Source: Akkermansiaceae bacterium
GTDB lineage: Bacteria; Verrucomicrobiota; Verrucomicrobiia; Verrucomicrobiales; Akkermansiaceae
Reading direction: 5' to 3'
Assembly: GCA_023301335.1 (NCBI GenBank)
Contig: JALZVA010000098.1
Location: 1-14,419 of the forward strand
Length of the DNA: 14,419 nucleotides
Shown: piece after piece, positions 1 to 6,881 of the stretch
Numbering within the stretch: the stretch's first letter is position 1
Layout: every line of letters begins with the position of its first letter
Made by a program: the position numbers and the translations under genes
The notes under the pieces: generated by a model
Told to the model about the DNA's origin: nothing
The model's input: only the letters and a program-made list of their open reading frames with translations
Databases searched by the model: none

Positions 1-78
1 AGATGCACACATTATTATGATGCTTCAGCTCAGAATTCAGAGAGAAAACACATGGAGTATTTCTTCCCGTGCGAATCC

Positions 79-92
79 ATTAGAGCTCTAAT
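79..92. other. 14-bp perfect palindrome
   Basis: ATTAGAGCTCTAAT reads identically on both strands. It lies about 350 bases before acnB and 165 bases before the possible promoter. It could be an operator for a dimeric regulator or a chance palindrome. Only the symmetry is seen; function is unknown. Confidence 0.35.
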
Positions 93-227
93 AGAGGTTC
101 TAAAAATCTAGCCCAATCGCCTTGTTTTTTCAAAGAAAGCATGAGGAATGATCATGAATTAGATGAATAAAGTGGTGTGTACTCGGTAATCGGGTATCAA
201 GAGTGGAAAATACTAGCTGAGAGTTCT

Positions 228-251
228 TTCCTCATTTTAGGGAATGAGGAA
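228..251. other. Stem-loop upstream of acnB
   Basis: TTCCTCATT (228-236) pairs perfectly with AATGAGGAA (243-251) around a 6-base loop. The stem can be extended outward with a G-C pair and wobbles. No T-run follows on either strand, so it is not a canonical intrinsic terminator. It may end an upstream transcript or act as a protein site just before the possible acnB promoter. Confidence 0.4.
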
Positions 252-257
252 GGGGTG

Positions 258-285
258 TTGGTGAATAAGTTAATTCTCTTATAGT
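258..285 (+). promoter_or_regulatory. Possible sigma-70 promoter for acnB
   Basis: TTGGTG (258-263) and TATAGT (280-285) are separated by 16 bases. The -10 box matches the consensus at 5 of 6 positions and the -35 box at 3 of 6. If real, transcription would start near 292 and leave a leader of about 150 bases containing both downstream stem-loops. This is a by-eye match and weak evidence. Confidence 0.25.
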
Positions 286-306
286 GAGAGGATTATGGTT
301 TTCTTT

Positions 307-324
307 GGGGGCGTGTTTTCCCCC
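307..324 (+). promoter_or_regulatory. GC stem-loop in the acnB leader
   Basis: GGGGG (307-311) pairs with CCCCC (320-324) around an 8-base loop, followed by GTCTTT. The layout resembles a short attenuator, but the T-run is poor. A second stem (328-334 with 362-368) starts four bases later. Confidence 0.35.
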
Positions 325-327
325 GTC

Positions 328-368
328 TTTAAGGCTCTTTAATAGGTGAGAAGCACGCTCTCCTTAAA
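328..368 (+). promoter_or_regulatory. Second stem-loop in the acnB leader
   Basis: TTTAAGG (328-334) pairs perfectly with CCTTAAA (362-368) over a 27-base loop that contains a small GAG/CTC inner pairing. It directly follows the G5/C5 hairpin, so the leader would fold as two neighbouring hairpins ending about 75 bases before the acnB start. Confidence 0.3.
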
Positions 369-443
369 AGAAGCTAATTATGGCCTCCAGAAATGTAAAA
401 ATTGCTTGAAAAATAAGGCTTTAAATAGACACTCCAAGGCAGC

Positions 444-3227
444 ATGAACCTGTATAAAGAATATTTGGAAGAAATTGAGGAGCGTAAGAGCGATGGACTA
501 GCACCAAAGCCGATTGACGGTGAGGAACTCTTAGCTGAAATCGTAAGCCAAATCAAAGATGTAGAGCATGCTGATCGTAAGCAGGCACTACACTTCTTTA
601 TTTATAATGTGATCCCTGGGACGACCGGTGCGGCCATCGTAAAAGCTAAGTTTCTAAAGGAAGTGATTCTCGGAGAAGTGGTTCTTGAGGAGATTTCTGT
701 AAAGTTTGCCTTTGAGCTTTTATCGCATATGAAAGGTGGACCATCGATTGATGTGCTGCTAGATCTAGCACTCTCTGATGATGCCAAAATCGTAGCGCAG
801 GCGAGTGAGGTCTTAAAGACGCAGGTGTTCCTCTATGAAGCGGATATGGAGCGACTAGAGCAAGGCCTAGCAGCTGGGAATGTAGCAGCTAAGGGAATTC
901 TCGAAAGCTACGCGAAAGCAGAATTTTTCACAAAGCTTCCTGAAGTTCAGGAGGAGATTAAGGTTGTCACGTACATTGCAGGAATTGGTGATATATCTAC
1001 CGATCTTCTTTCTCCGGGGAACCAGGCGCACTCACGTTCTGACCGCGAGCTTCACGGACAATGCCTCATTTCACCTGAGGGACAGAATGAGATTAAGGAG
1101 CTTCAGACAGAGCACCCAAATAAGCGAGTGATGCTCATCGCTGAAAAAGGAACGATGGGCGTGGGCTCTTCTAGAATGTCAGGGGTTAACAACGTGGCTC
1201 TTTGGACAGGCATGCAGGCCAGCCCTTATGTTCCATTTATTAATATCGCTCCTATTGTTGCAGGAACGAATGGAATTTCACCTATTTTCCTCACGACTGT
1301 TGGAGTCACAGGGGGGATCGGGATTGATCTTCAAAACTGGGTGAAGAAAAAAGATGCTGAGGGGAATACCGTCATGAATGAAGATGGTGAGCCAGTATTA
1401 GAGCAGACTTATTCAGTCGAGACAGGAACAGTTCTCACTATTAACACCAAGAAGAAAAAACTCTACAATGGTGACAAAGAACTCGCGGATATTTCCAGTG
1501 CGCTCACACCACAAAAAATGGAGTTCATTAAAGCAGGTGGATCATACGCGATTGTCTTTGGTAAAAAGCTTCAAACATTTGCAGCAAAAGCACTCGGAAT
1601 AGAGTTGGTTTCTGTATTTGCTCCAGCCAAAGAGATTTCTCATTCTGGCCAAGGTTTAACTGCTGTAGAGAAAATCTTTAACCGCAATGTAGTTGGTTCC
1701 ACTCCTGGAGTGACACTACACGCTGGGTCTGATGTAAGAGTCGAGGTCAACGTAGTAGGCTCTCAGGACACAACTGGGCTAATGACTTCTCAGGAGCTAG
1801 AATCGATGGCTGCGACTGTGATCTCTCCGATCGTGGATGCTGGGTATCAGTCTGGTTGTCACACAGCTTCGGTATGGGATAAGAAAGCGCAGGAAAATAT
1901 TCCGAAGTTGATGAAGTTCATGAATGATTTCGGGCTTATCACAGCACGAGATCCAGAAGGGGAATACCACGCAATGACAGACGTGATCCATAAGGTGCTC
2001 AATGACCTGACTGTGGATGATCGCGATATCATCATTGGTGGAGACTCACACACAAGAATGTCTAAAGGCGTGGCTTTTGGCGCTGACTCAGGCACCGTTG
2101 CTCTAGCTCTCGCTACAGGTGAAGCTACGATGCCGATCCCTGAATCAGTTAAAGTTACCTTTAAAGGAGAGCTTAAAGATCACATGGACTTCCGTGACGT
2201 GGTGCACGCCACTCAGGCACAAATGCTGACAAAGTTCTCTGGAGACAATGTCTTCCAAGGCAGAATCATCGAGGTGCACATCGGCACACTTCCAGCAGAT
2301 CAGGCATTTACCTTTACCGATTGGACCGCAGAGATGAAAGCGAAGGCTTCTATTTGTATCTCACAAGACGAGACATTGATTGAGTCCCTTGAGATCGCTA
2401 AAGGTCGTATTCAAATCATGATTAATAAGGGCATGGATAACGAAAAACAAGTTCTTCAGGGCCTCATCGATAAGGCGAATAAGCGTATCGCTGACATTCG
2501 CTCAGGTGAAGTGGCTCCACTTACGCCAGATGCGAATGCGAAGTACCACGCTGAAATGGTGGTGGACCTTGACATCATCGACCAGCCAATGATTGCCGAT
2601 CCTGATGTAAACAATGATGATGTATCGAAGCGTTACACCCACGACACGATCCGTGAACTTGATTTCTACGGTGGAGAAAAGCACGTTGACCTTGGTTTCG
2701 TAGGATCATGTATGGTGCATAAGGGAGATCTGAAGATAGTCTCACAGATGCTCAAAAACTTAGAAAATCAGCATGGCAAAGTTGAGTTCCAAGCGCCACT
2801 CGTAGTGACAGCTCCGACTTATAACATCATCGATGAGTTAAAGGAGGAAGGTGACTGGGAGATGCTACAAAAATACTCAGGCTTTGAATTTGATGATGCT
2901 GCACCGAAAAATACAGCACGTCTAGATTATGAAAACATGATGTACCTTGAGCGTCCTGGATGTAACCTTTGTATGGGGAATCAGGAAAAAGCAGAGAGAG
3001 GAGATACCGTGTTAGCCACATCTACACGACTATTCCAAGGACGTGTGGTGGAAGACTCAGAGCGTAAGAAGGGAGAGTCCTTACTCGCCTCTACTCCTGT
3101 GGTAGTCCTTTCTGCAATCCTTGGTCGCATTCCTAACATGGAAGAGTATAAAGCTGCTGTTAAGGGGATCAATCTTACTAAGTTTGCTCCTCCAATTGAG
3201 GAAATGGTGAGCAGTATCGCTTCCTAA
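444..3227 (+). CDS. acnB: Bifunctional aconitate hydratase 2 / 2-methylisocitrate dehydratase (AcnB)
   Basis: This cytoplasmic 4Fe-4S enzyme isomerises citrate to isocitrate in the TCA cycle. In this family it can also hydrate 2-methyl-cis-aconitate in the methylcitrate pathway. The domain order is an N-terminal HEAT-like helical domain (about 1-160), a swivelling domain (about 170-390, with the conserved AHSRSDRELHG segment near 195-205), then the large catalytic domains. The three expected cluster cysteines are present: Cys756 in GSCM, and Cys840 and Cys843 in PGCNLCMGNQ. At 927 residues it is longer than the 865-residue E. coli AcnB, as I recall for Bacteroidetes-type homologues. The ATG is chosen because the first residues align with the family N-terminus (KPIDG near 23-27). 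Only a weak AAGG (436-439) precedes it. The gene stands alone on the plus strand behind a structured leader and converges on the glycerate kinase gene. Confidence 0.97.
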   Translation: MNLYKEYLEEIEERKSDGLAPKPIDGEELLAEIVSQIKDVEHADRKQALHFFIYNVIPGTTGAAIVKAKFLKEVILGEVVLEEISVKFAFELLSHMKGGPSIDVLLDLALSDDAKIVAQASEVLKTQVFLYEADMERLEQGLAAGNVAAKGILESYAKAEFFTKLPEVQEEIKVVTYIAGIGDISTDLLSPGNQAHSRSDRELHGQCLISPEGQNEIKELQTEHPNKRVMLIAEKGTMGVGSSRMSGVNNVALWTGMQASPYVPFINIAPIVAGTNGISPIFLTTVGVTGGIGIDLQNWVKKKDAEGNTVMNEDGEPVLEQTYSVETGTVLTINTKKKKLYNGDKELADISSALTPQKMEFIKAGGSYAIVFGKKLQTFAAKALGIELVSVFAPAKEISHSGQGLTAVEKIFNRNVVGSTPGVTLHAGSDVRVEVNVVGSQDTTGLMTSQELESMAATVISPIVDAGYQSGCHTASVWDKKAQENIPKLMKFMNDFGLITARDPEGEYHAMTDVIHKVLNDLTVDDRDIIIGGDSHTRMSKGVAFGADSGTVALALATGEATMPIPESVKVTFKGELKDHMDFRDVVHATQAQMLTKFSGDNVFQGRIIEVHIGTLPADQAFTFTDWTAEMKAKASICISQDETLIESLEIAKGRIQIMINKGMDNEKQVLQGLIDKANKRIADIRSGEVAPLTPDANAKYHAEMVVDLDIIDQPMIADPDVNNDDVSKRYTHDTIRELDFYGGEKHVDLGFVGSCMVHKGDLKIVSQMLKNLENQHGKVEFQAPLVVTAPTYNIIDELKEEGDWEMLQKYSGFEFDDAAPKNTARLDYENMMYLERPGCNLCMGNQEKAERGDTVLATSTRLFQGRVVEDSERKKGESLLASTPVVVLSAILGRIPNMEEYKAAVKGINLTKFAPPIEEMVSSIAS

Positions 3228-3251
3228 ATAAACTTCGCTAATGAGCATTAA

Positions 3252-3278
3252 ACTAGGTCGAGTGGAACTTGGCCTAGT
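3252..3278. terminator. Hairpin between convergent acnB and glycerate kinase genes
   Basis: Bases 3252-3263 pair with 3267-3278 in a continuous 12-bp stem, including two G-T wobbles, with a 3-base GGA loop. It sits 24 bases after the acnB stop and overlaps the stop codon and last coding bases of the opposing glycerate kinase gene. Its position fits a bidirectional terminator, but neither side has a T-run. It is flanked by two copies of CTAATGAGC (3238-3246 and 3279-3287). Confidence 0.5.
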
Positions 3279-4374
3279 CTAATGAGCTAGGAAGCTCTGA
3301 GGCAAGTTTCTCAGCGAGCTGCTCGATCAATGCTGGAGCCTGTTCCATACATGTGGAAAGTGGTAAACCTAGCTCTGAGAGTGTGTAAGCTTTCTTAAAG
3401 CAGGAGCGTGCGACCGCTTCAGCTTGGCCAGCGATAGCAAAGGTTGGCTTACTATGCTTGTTCGCTAAATTGAGCACCCCATGTGGGCCTTTGCCATTGA
3501 GCGTTTGAGCATCGAGTGAGCCTTCCCCAGTGATGATGATGTCAGAGTTAGAGATACTAGTTTCAAGGTCGATGATCTCACTAATGATAGAAAACCCAGC
3601 TTCTAGCCGCGCTCCGCAATAGTGCATAAGCCCGTATGCAACCCCACCTGCAGCACCTGCCCCTGGGACAGTAGCGACCTCAGTTCCTTCTCCTATCTCC
3701 ATGAGATGCTTAAGGATAGAATCAGCATGAGAGATATCGCGCAGGCCTTTTTGTGGTCCATAGATAGCGGAAGCTCCATTGTCTCCTAAGAGTGGGTTAT
3801 CCACATCACAAGCTGCGATAATAGGAGGGAGTGGGATCAATCCTGTAATTGAAATAGAAGCACAATGTCTGAGCTGCTCAGGTGTAGGCTCTAACTCTTT
3901 ACCTTCATGATTTAGAAAACGAACGCCTAAGGCGTGTGCCATTCCTGCTCCGCCATCGTTAGTAGCACTCCCACCGAGGCCAATGAATATCTTATCGACG
4001 TTCTTGTGCTCCACGGCATGTTTGATGAGCAGACCAGTTCCCAGTGTGGATGAATGAAGAACATTTCGTTCCTGTACCTCGATCTGTACCAGTCCATTGA
4101 CACTAGACATGTCGATATAAGCAGTGCGATTAGAGATAAAGTAGTCTGCGGTTAGTGGACGATGAAGGGCATCGACCGCAGCCACAGAGACCCATTCACC
4201 CTGCATATGCTCAGAGGCAATGGTTGCAAACCCTTCACCACCATCTGAAATAGCTTTACTCGTCACCTCTGCGTCGGGAAGTACTTTTAGGATGCCCTTG
4301 GAGATGGACGTGATGACTTCTTGCGAGGTAGCTGAACCCTTGAACTTATCTGGGCATAAAAGAAACGTGGGCAT
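3274..4374 (-). CDS. Glycerate kinase (GlxK/GarK family)
   Basis: The enzyme phosphorylates D-glycerate with ATP, giving 2-phosphoglycerate in the usual members of this family. This feeds glyoxylate, glycerate or serine breakdown into lower glycolysis. Family hallmarks are all present: CPDKFKGSATS at 7-17, SDGGEG at 43-48, GLGGSATNDGGAGMA at 132-146, a glycine-rich PGAGAAGG at 237-244, and GEGSLDAQTLNGKGPHGV at 283-300. The length of 366 residues is close to the normal value of about 375-380, so it looks complete and functional. It starts at an ATG without an obvious Shine-Dalgarno, 38 bases after the kinase gene stop, so it may be the last gene of the same transcript. Its metabolic job has no evident link to the sigma/kinase genes. 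The choice of 2- or 3-phosphorylation cannot be read from the sequence. Confidence 0.93.
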   Translation of the reverse strand: MPTFLLCPDKFKGSATSQEVITSISKGILKVLPDAEVTSKAISDGGEGFATIASEHMQGEWVSVAAVDALHRPLTADYFISNRTAYIDMSSVNGLVQIEVQERNVLHSSTLGTGLLIKHAVEHKNVDKIFIGLGGSATNDGGAGMAHALGVRFLNHEGKELEPTPEQLRHCASISITGLIPLPPIIAACDVDNPLLGDNGASAIYGPQKGLRDISHADSILKHLMEIGEGTEVATVPGAGAAGGVAYGLMHYCGARLEAGFSIISEIIDLETSISNSDIIITGEGSLDAQTLNGKGPHGVLNLANKHSKPTFAIAGQAEAVARSCFKKAYTLSELGLPLSTCMEQAPALIEQLAEKLASELPSSLD

Positions 4375-4412
4375 AAGGATGTGCTGGAATAATTAAGAGA
4401 GGATATTGTATA

Positions 4413-6212
4413 TTAATGAAACACGAGTTCTTCAATAGAGGTGTGTTTTATACGTGATGCAAATTTTTTGTAGCTTGGGTTATTGTCAATCGAGAGTTTT
4501 TTGATTGGGAGCGAAGAAAGTAAATGTGCACCTTCTTTTGCTTTATAGTCCTTGGTTCTGAAAATAAGATTGGTACCTTTTATAGTAAGTTTTTGCGTGC
4601 CTTTTTGATAATTGAAACTTAGTTTCTTACCAGGATTATATTTTCTGAAGACAAATTCGACGACTTTTAAGTGCCTATCAAGTGAACTAGTTTCATAACT
4701 ATAATGAAGGAGGTAGGAAATGAGCTGGGCTCTGCCAGGTTTGATTTCTTGGATGACTTTCTTTAAGATGTCGAGAGTGACTTGCTTTTTATTAAATGGA
4801 TATTTTTTTGCAATGCTTTCGAGATCATTGTTTTCTGCTAGATCTGCTTTATGAAAAAATTCAAGTGAGTCTTGGAAATTCTGAACGACAAAGTAGGTGA
4901 TGGCTAGTTGTGAATTAATTTGTCTCTTGTTAGGGGATTGCGCGGCAAGGCTTTTGGCAATTTTCCTAGCTTTGATCATATCATAGTCAGAAAGAGCTTT
5001 CTTTTGATCTTCGTTCATCATCTTAATGAGCGTGCTGTTCAAGGTCATCCTAAGATCCTGCTCTTTTCGTAATGCACTGAGTGTCTGCTCTGCTATTAAT
5101 TGTGAGGATTCAGCCTCTTTGCGTTTTAGCTCTGCAGCCTTTTTAGCTAAAAGTGATTCGTTGAGCGCTGACTGAGTAAGCTTCTGGCTGTTATTGAGAC
5201 TTAAGATGTAAAAGCTGGAAGTGAGTAAAAGAGCGGCGAATGCTAAGAGGGAAATAAAGCTGGCTGTTTTATTTCTCTGGATAAAGAGTTTTACCAGCAT
5301 GAGGGGAGAGGCGTTCTCTACCTCCGTGGCATGGCCTTCAATGTATTGCTTGATCTCTGTATTGAGTTGGTGAGCATTTTCGAAGCGATCACTAGGTTGC
5401 GCAGACAAGCCTTTTTTTAATAGAGGAATCAAGCGCTTGGGGATAGAGAGATGATCGAGAGAGTTGAGCTTTGTACTGAGCGTGTTAGCTTTTTTCTCAT
5501 CTTGGGTGGTTCCAGCGATGGGAGATTTTCCAGTGAGGATGAAGTATAGTAAGGCGGCTAGCCCGAAGACATCAGTCTGCTTAGTGGTAGGTGATCCAGG
5601 GACGAGTTGCTCGGGAGCCATAAAGCCTGGGGTTCCTTTGATGTAGTGATCTGAGGAGTTTTCTAGAGAAAGTGTTTGCTGCTCTCCTAGCCCCCAGTCG
5701 TAAACGGTCAACTTTTCCAACTCACCGATAATGATATTCTCAGGCTTGAGATCCAGATGAAGGGTGTCAGCCTTATGCGCTGCGGCAAGCGCGTCACAGA
5801 TTTTTGAAAAGATGTTTAACCGTTCATTAGTCGTGGGCGTTGATTTTGTAAGGTACTTAGAAAGTGTGTCTCCATCTAACAGCTCCATGGTGAACCAAGG
5901 GCCGTCTTCGTCGATGCCGATATCGTAGATACGAATAATATTCTGGTGTTCTAAGGTAGAATTTAGCTGAATTTCTCTGATGAAATCTAGAGAGTCACCC
6001 ATGGTGTAGGAGGTACTGCTAATCCGTGCGATGGCGACCCAGCGGTCACAGTGATTATCAAACGCTTTGTAGACTTTTTTTAATCCTCCTTCACCGATCG
6101 GGGTGTGACCAGAATAGCGTATGTCGGAAAGTAGAGAAACTGCCGAGCTGGATTCATCGTAAATATCGACCCAGTCGTGGCGGATGAAGTCTGCATCATT
6201 TGAGATATCCAT
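4413..6212 (-). CDS. Transmembrane Ser/Thr protein kinase with atypical catalytic lysine
   Basis: A Hanks-type kinase domain (about 33-293) is followed by one membrane span (about 316-338), a charged, probably coiled-coil stretch (340-392), a TPR-like helical part (about 430-465) and a leucine-patterned C-terminus (about 540-599). The kinase core shows the glycine loop GEGGLKKVY (40-48), alpha-C Glu80, HLDLKPEN (152-159, catalytic Asp154, Lys156, Asn159), DWG (172-174) instead of DFG, and APE (199-201). The beta-3 motif reads VAIAR (59-63), so the usual ATP-binding lysine is Ala62. Lys45 in the glycine loop sits where WNK kinases place their catalytic lysine. HRD is HLD, so it is a non-RD kinase. 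The cytoplasmic kinase domain is N-terminal and the C-terminal part is probably outside, as a sensor. Its ATG overlaps the sigma gene stop by one base, implying translational coupling and joint function. It may be active in a WNK-like way, or be a pseudokinase. Confidence 0.92.
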   Translation of the reverse strand: MDISNDADFIRHDWVDIYDESSSAVSLLSDIRYSGHTPIGEGGLKKVYKAFDNHCDRWVAIARISSTSYTMGDSLDFIREIQLNSTLEHQNIIRIYDIGIDEDGPWFTMELLDGDTLSKYLTKSTPTTNERLNIFSKICDALAAAHKADTLHLDLKPENIIIGELEKLTVYDWGLGEQQTLSLENSSDHYIKGTPGFMAPEQLVPGSPTTKQTDVFGLAALLYFILTGKSPIAGTTQDEKKANTLSTKLNSLDHLSIPKRLIPLLKKGLSAQPSDRFENAHQLNTEIKQYIEGHATEVENASPLMLVKLFIQRNKTASFISLLAFAALLLTSSFYILSLNNSQKLTQSALNESLLAKKAAELKRKEAESSQLIAEQTLSALRKEQDLRMTLNSTLIKMMNEDQKKALSDYDMIKARKIAKSLAAQSPNKRQINSQLAITYFVVQNFQDSLEFFHKADLAENNDLESIAKKYPFNKKQVTLDILKKVIQEIKPGRAQLISYLLHYSYETSSLDRHLKVVEFVFRKYNPGKKLSFNYQKGTQKLTIKGTNLIFRTKDYKAKEGAHLLSSLPIKKLSIDNNPSYKKFASRIKHTSIEELVFH

Positions 6213-6214
6213 TA
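6210..6214 (-). promoter_or_regulatory. Stop/start overlap TAATG coupling sigma and kinase genes
   Basis: On the minus strand the sigma factor stop TAA and the kinase start ATG share one A (TAATG). Such overlaps usually mean that the downstream gene is translated by ribosomes finishing the upstream one, keeping the two proteins in fixed proportion. Confidence 0.85.
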
Positions 6215-6820
6215 CTCTAGTTCTTTTCGAACTTCTGCAACTTCTACGATGAGTCGTTCTCTGATTCTATTTTTCACCTTGCTGATAGAGTTCGGTTTGA
6301 GTCCGTATGTGTCAGCGAGGTCCTTTGGGGTAGCACCTTTGAGAAGTGCCTGGAAGATTTCTAAATTTTGCTTACTGAAATTATTCTGAATGCGTTGCAT
6401 CGCCAGTGAGGTGACGTATGCACGCCATTCTTCATCCATGACTGCGTAAAGCTGGCTGTCTGAAGCCCCTTGGAACTGCTCATCCATGGGGAGATCTTTT
6501 TGACTGTTTCTAAAACGTTTAGATTTCACATAATCGTAAACGTGGTTTCTGATGACCTGATAGAGCCAAGTTCTAAATTTCCCACGTTCGGGCTGATAGT
6601 CTAATGAAGGGAGCTTTTTCCAAAGTTTAAGTAAGATCTCTTGTTGAAGGTCATTGGCATCAGCGTGGAGGATATTAGACTTCATGATCACTCCTTTAAT
6701 ATAAAGTTTATAGGTGTTAGAAAAGAGCAGCCAAGCTTCCTCGTCTTGTTGACTCTTTACTTTCTCAATGAGAGAATATCTGGTTTTATCTGATTCCAAA
6801 ATATAATGCGCGTAGTACAA
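6212..6820 (-). CDS. ECF-type RNA polymerase sigma-70 factor
   Basis: This is a small two-domain sigma factor that directs RNA polymerase to a specific promoter set. Sigma region 2 covers about 28-103, with DLQQEILLKLW (57-67) and the aromatic-rich FRTWLYQVIRNHVYDYVKSKR (82-102, promoter melting). Region 4 covers about 138-192 and ends in a helix-turn-helix (AdTYGLKPNSISKVKNRIRERL-like, about 169-190). The length of 202 residues is typical. No anti-sigma factor lies beside it; a membrane kinase gene overlaps its stop. This arrangement is common in Verrucomicrobia and Planctomycetes and suggests control by phosphorylation. The start is uncertain: the longest frame begins with TTG at 6820, another TTG occurs at 6799, there is no in-frame ATG before residue 46, and neither start has a clear Shine-Dalgarno. 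The gene lies 61 bases after the LamG gene stop. Confidence 0.92.
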   Translation of the reverse strand: MYYAHYILESDKTRYSLIEKVKSQQDEEAWLLFSNTYKLYIKGVIMKSNILHADANDLQQEILLKLWKKLPSLDYQPERGKFRTWLYQVIRNHVYDYVKSKRFRNSQKDLPMDEQFQGASDSQLYAVMDEEWRAYVTSLAMQRIQNNFSKQNLEIFQALLKGATPKDLADTYGLKPNSISKVKNRIRERLIVEVAEVRKELE

Positions 6821-6881
6821 TACGTACAGAACTTCATAAAAGTAGTCTCTTTGGAAAAGAAATGCAAGAGAGAGCAGGGGT

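Larger units (their letters stand above)
1..443. other. Non-coding region upstream of acnB
   Basis: No convincing gene lies in this stretch. Reading frame 1 is open from the window edge to a TAG at 109-111 (36 codons). It could be the tail of an upstream gene but resembles nothing I recognise. The rest holds a 14-bp perfect palindrome (79-92), a 9-bp stem-loop (228-251), a possible promoter (258-285) and two consecutive stem-loops (307-324 and 328-368) before the acnB start. The structure density suggests a regulated leader, but that is inference. Confidence 0.6.

Noticed and set aside
1..111. Open frame 1 from the window edge to TAG (36 codons)
   Set aside because: Too short, with no recognisable motif; it could be chance or a gene tail, so it is only mentioned in the non-coding entry.
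1859..2095. Minus-strand frame of 78 codons within acnB
   Set aside because: Antisense to highly conserved catalytic-domain coding sequence; its composition follows the acnB codons.
3252..3278. Canonical Rho-independent terminator
   Set aside because: The stem is good but there is no T-run on either strand, so it is listed only as terminator-like.
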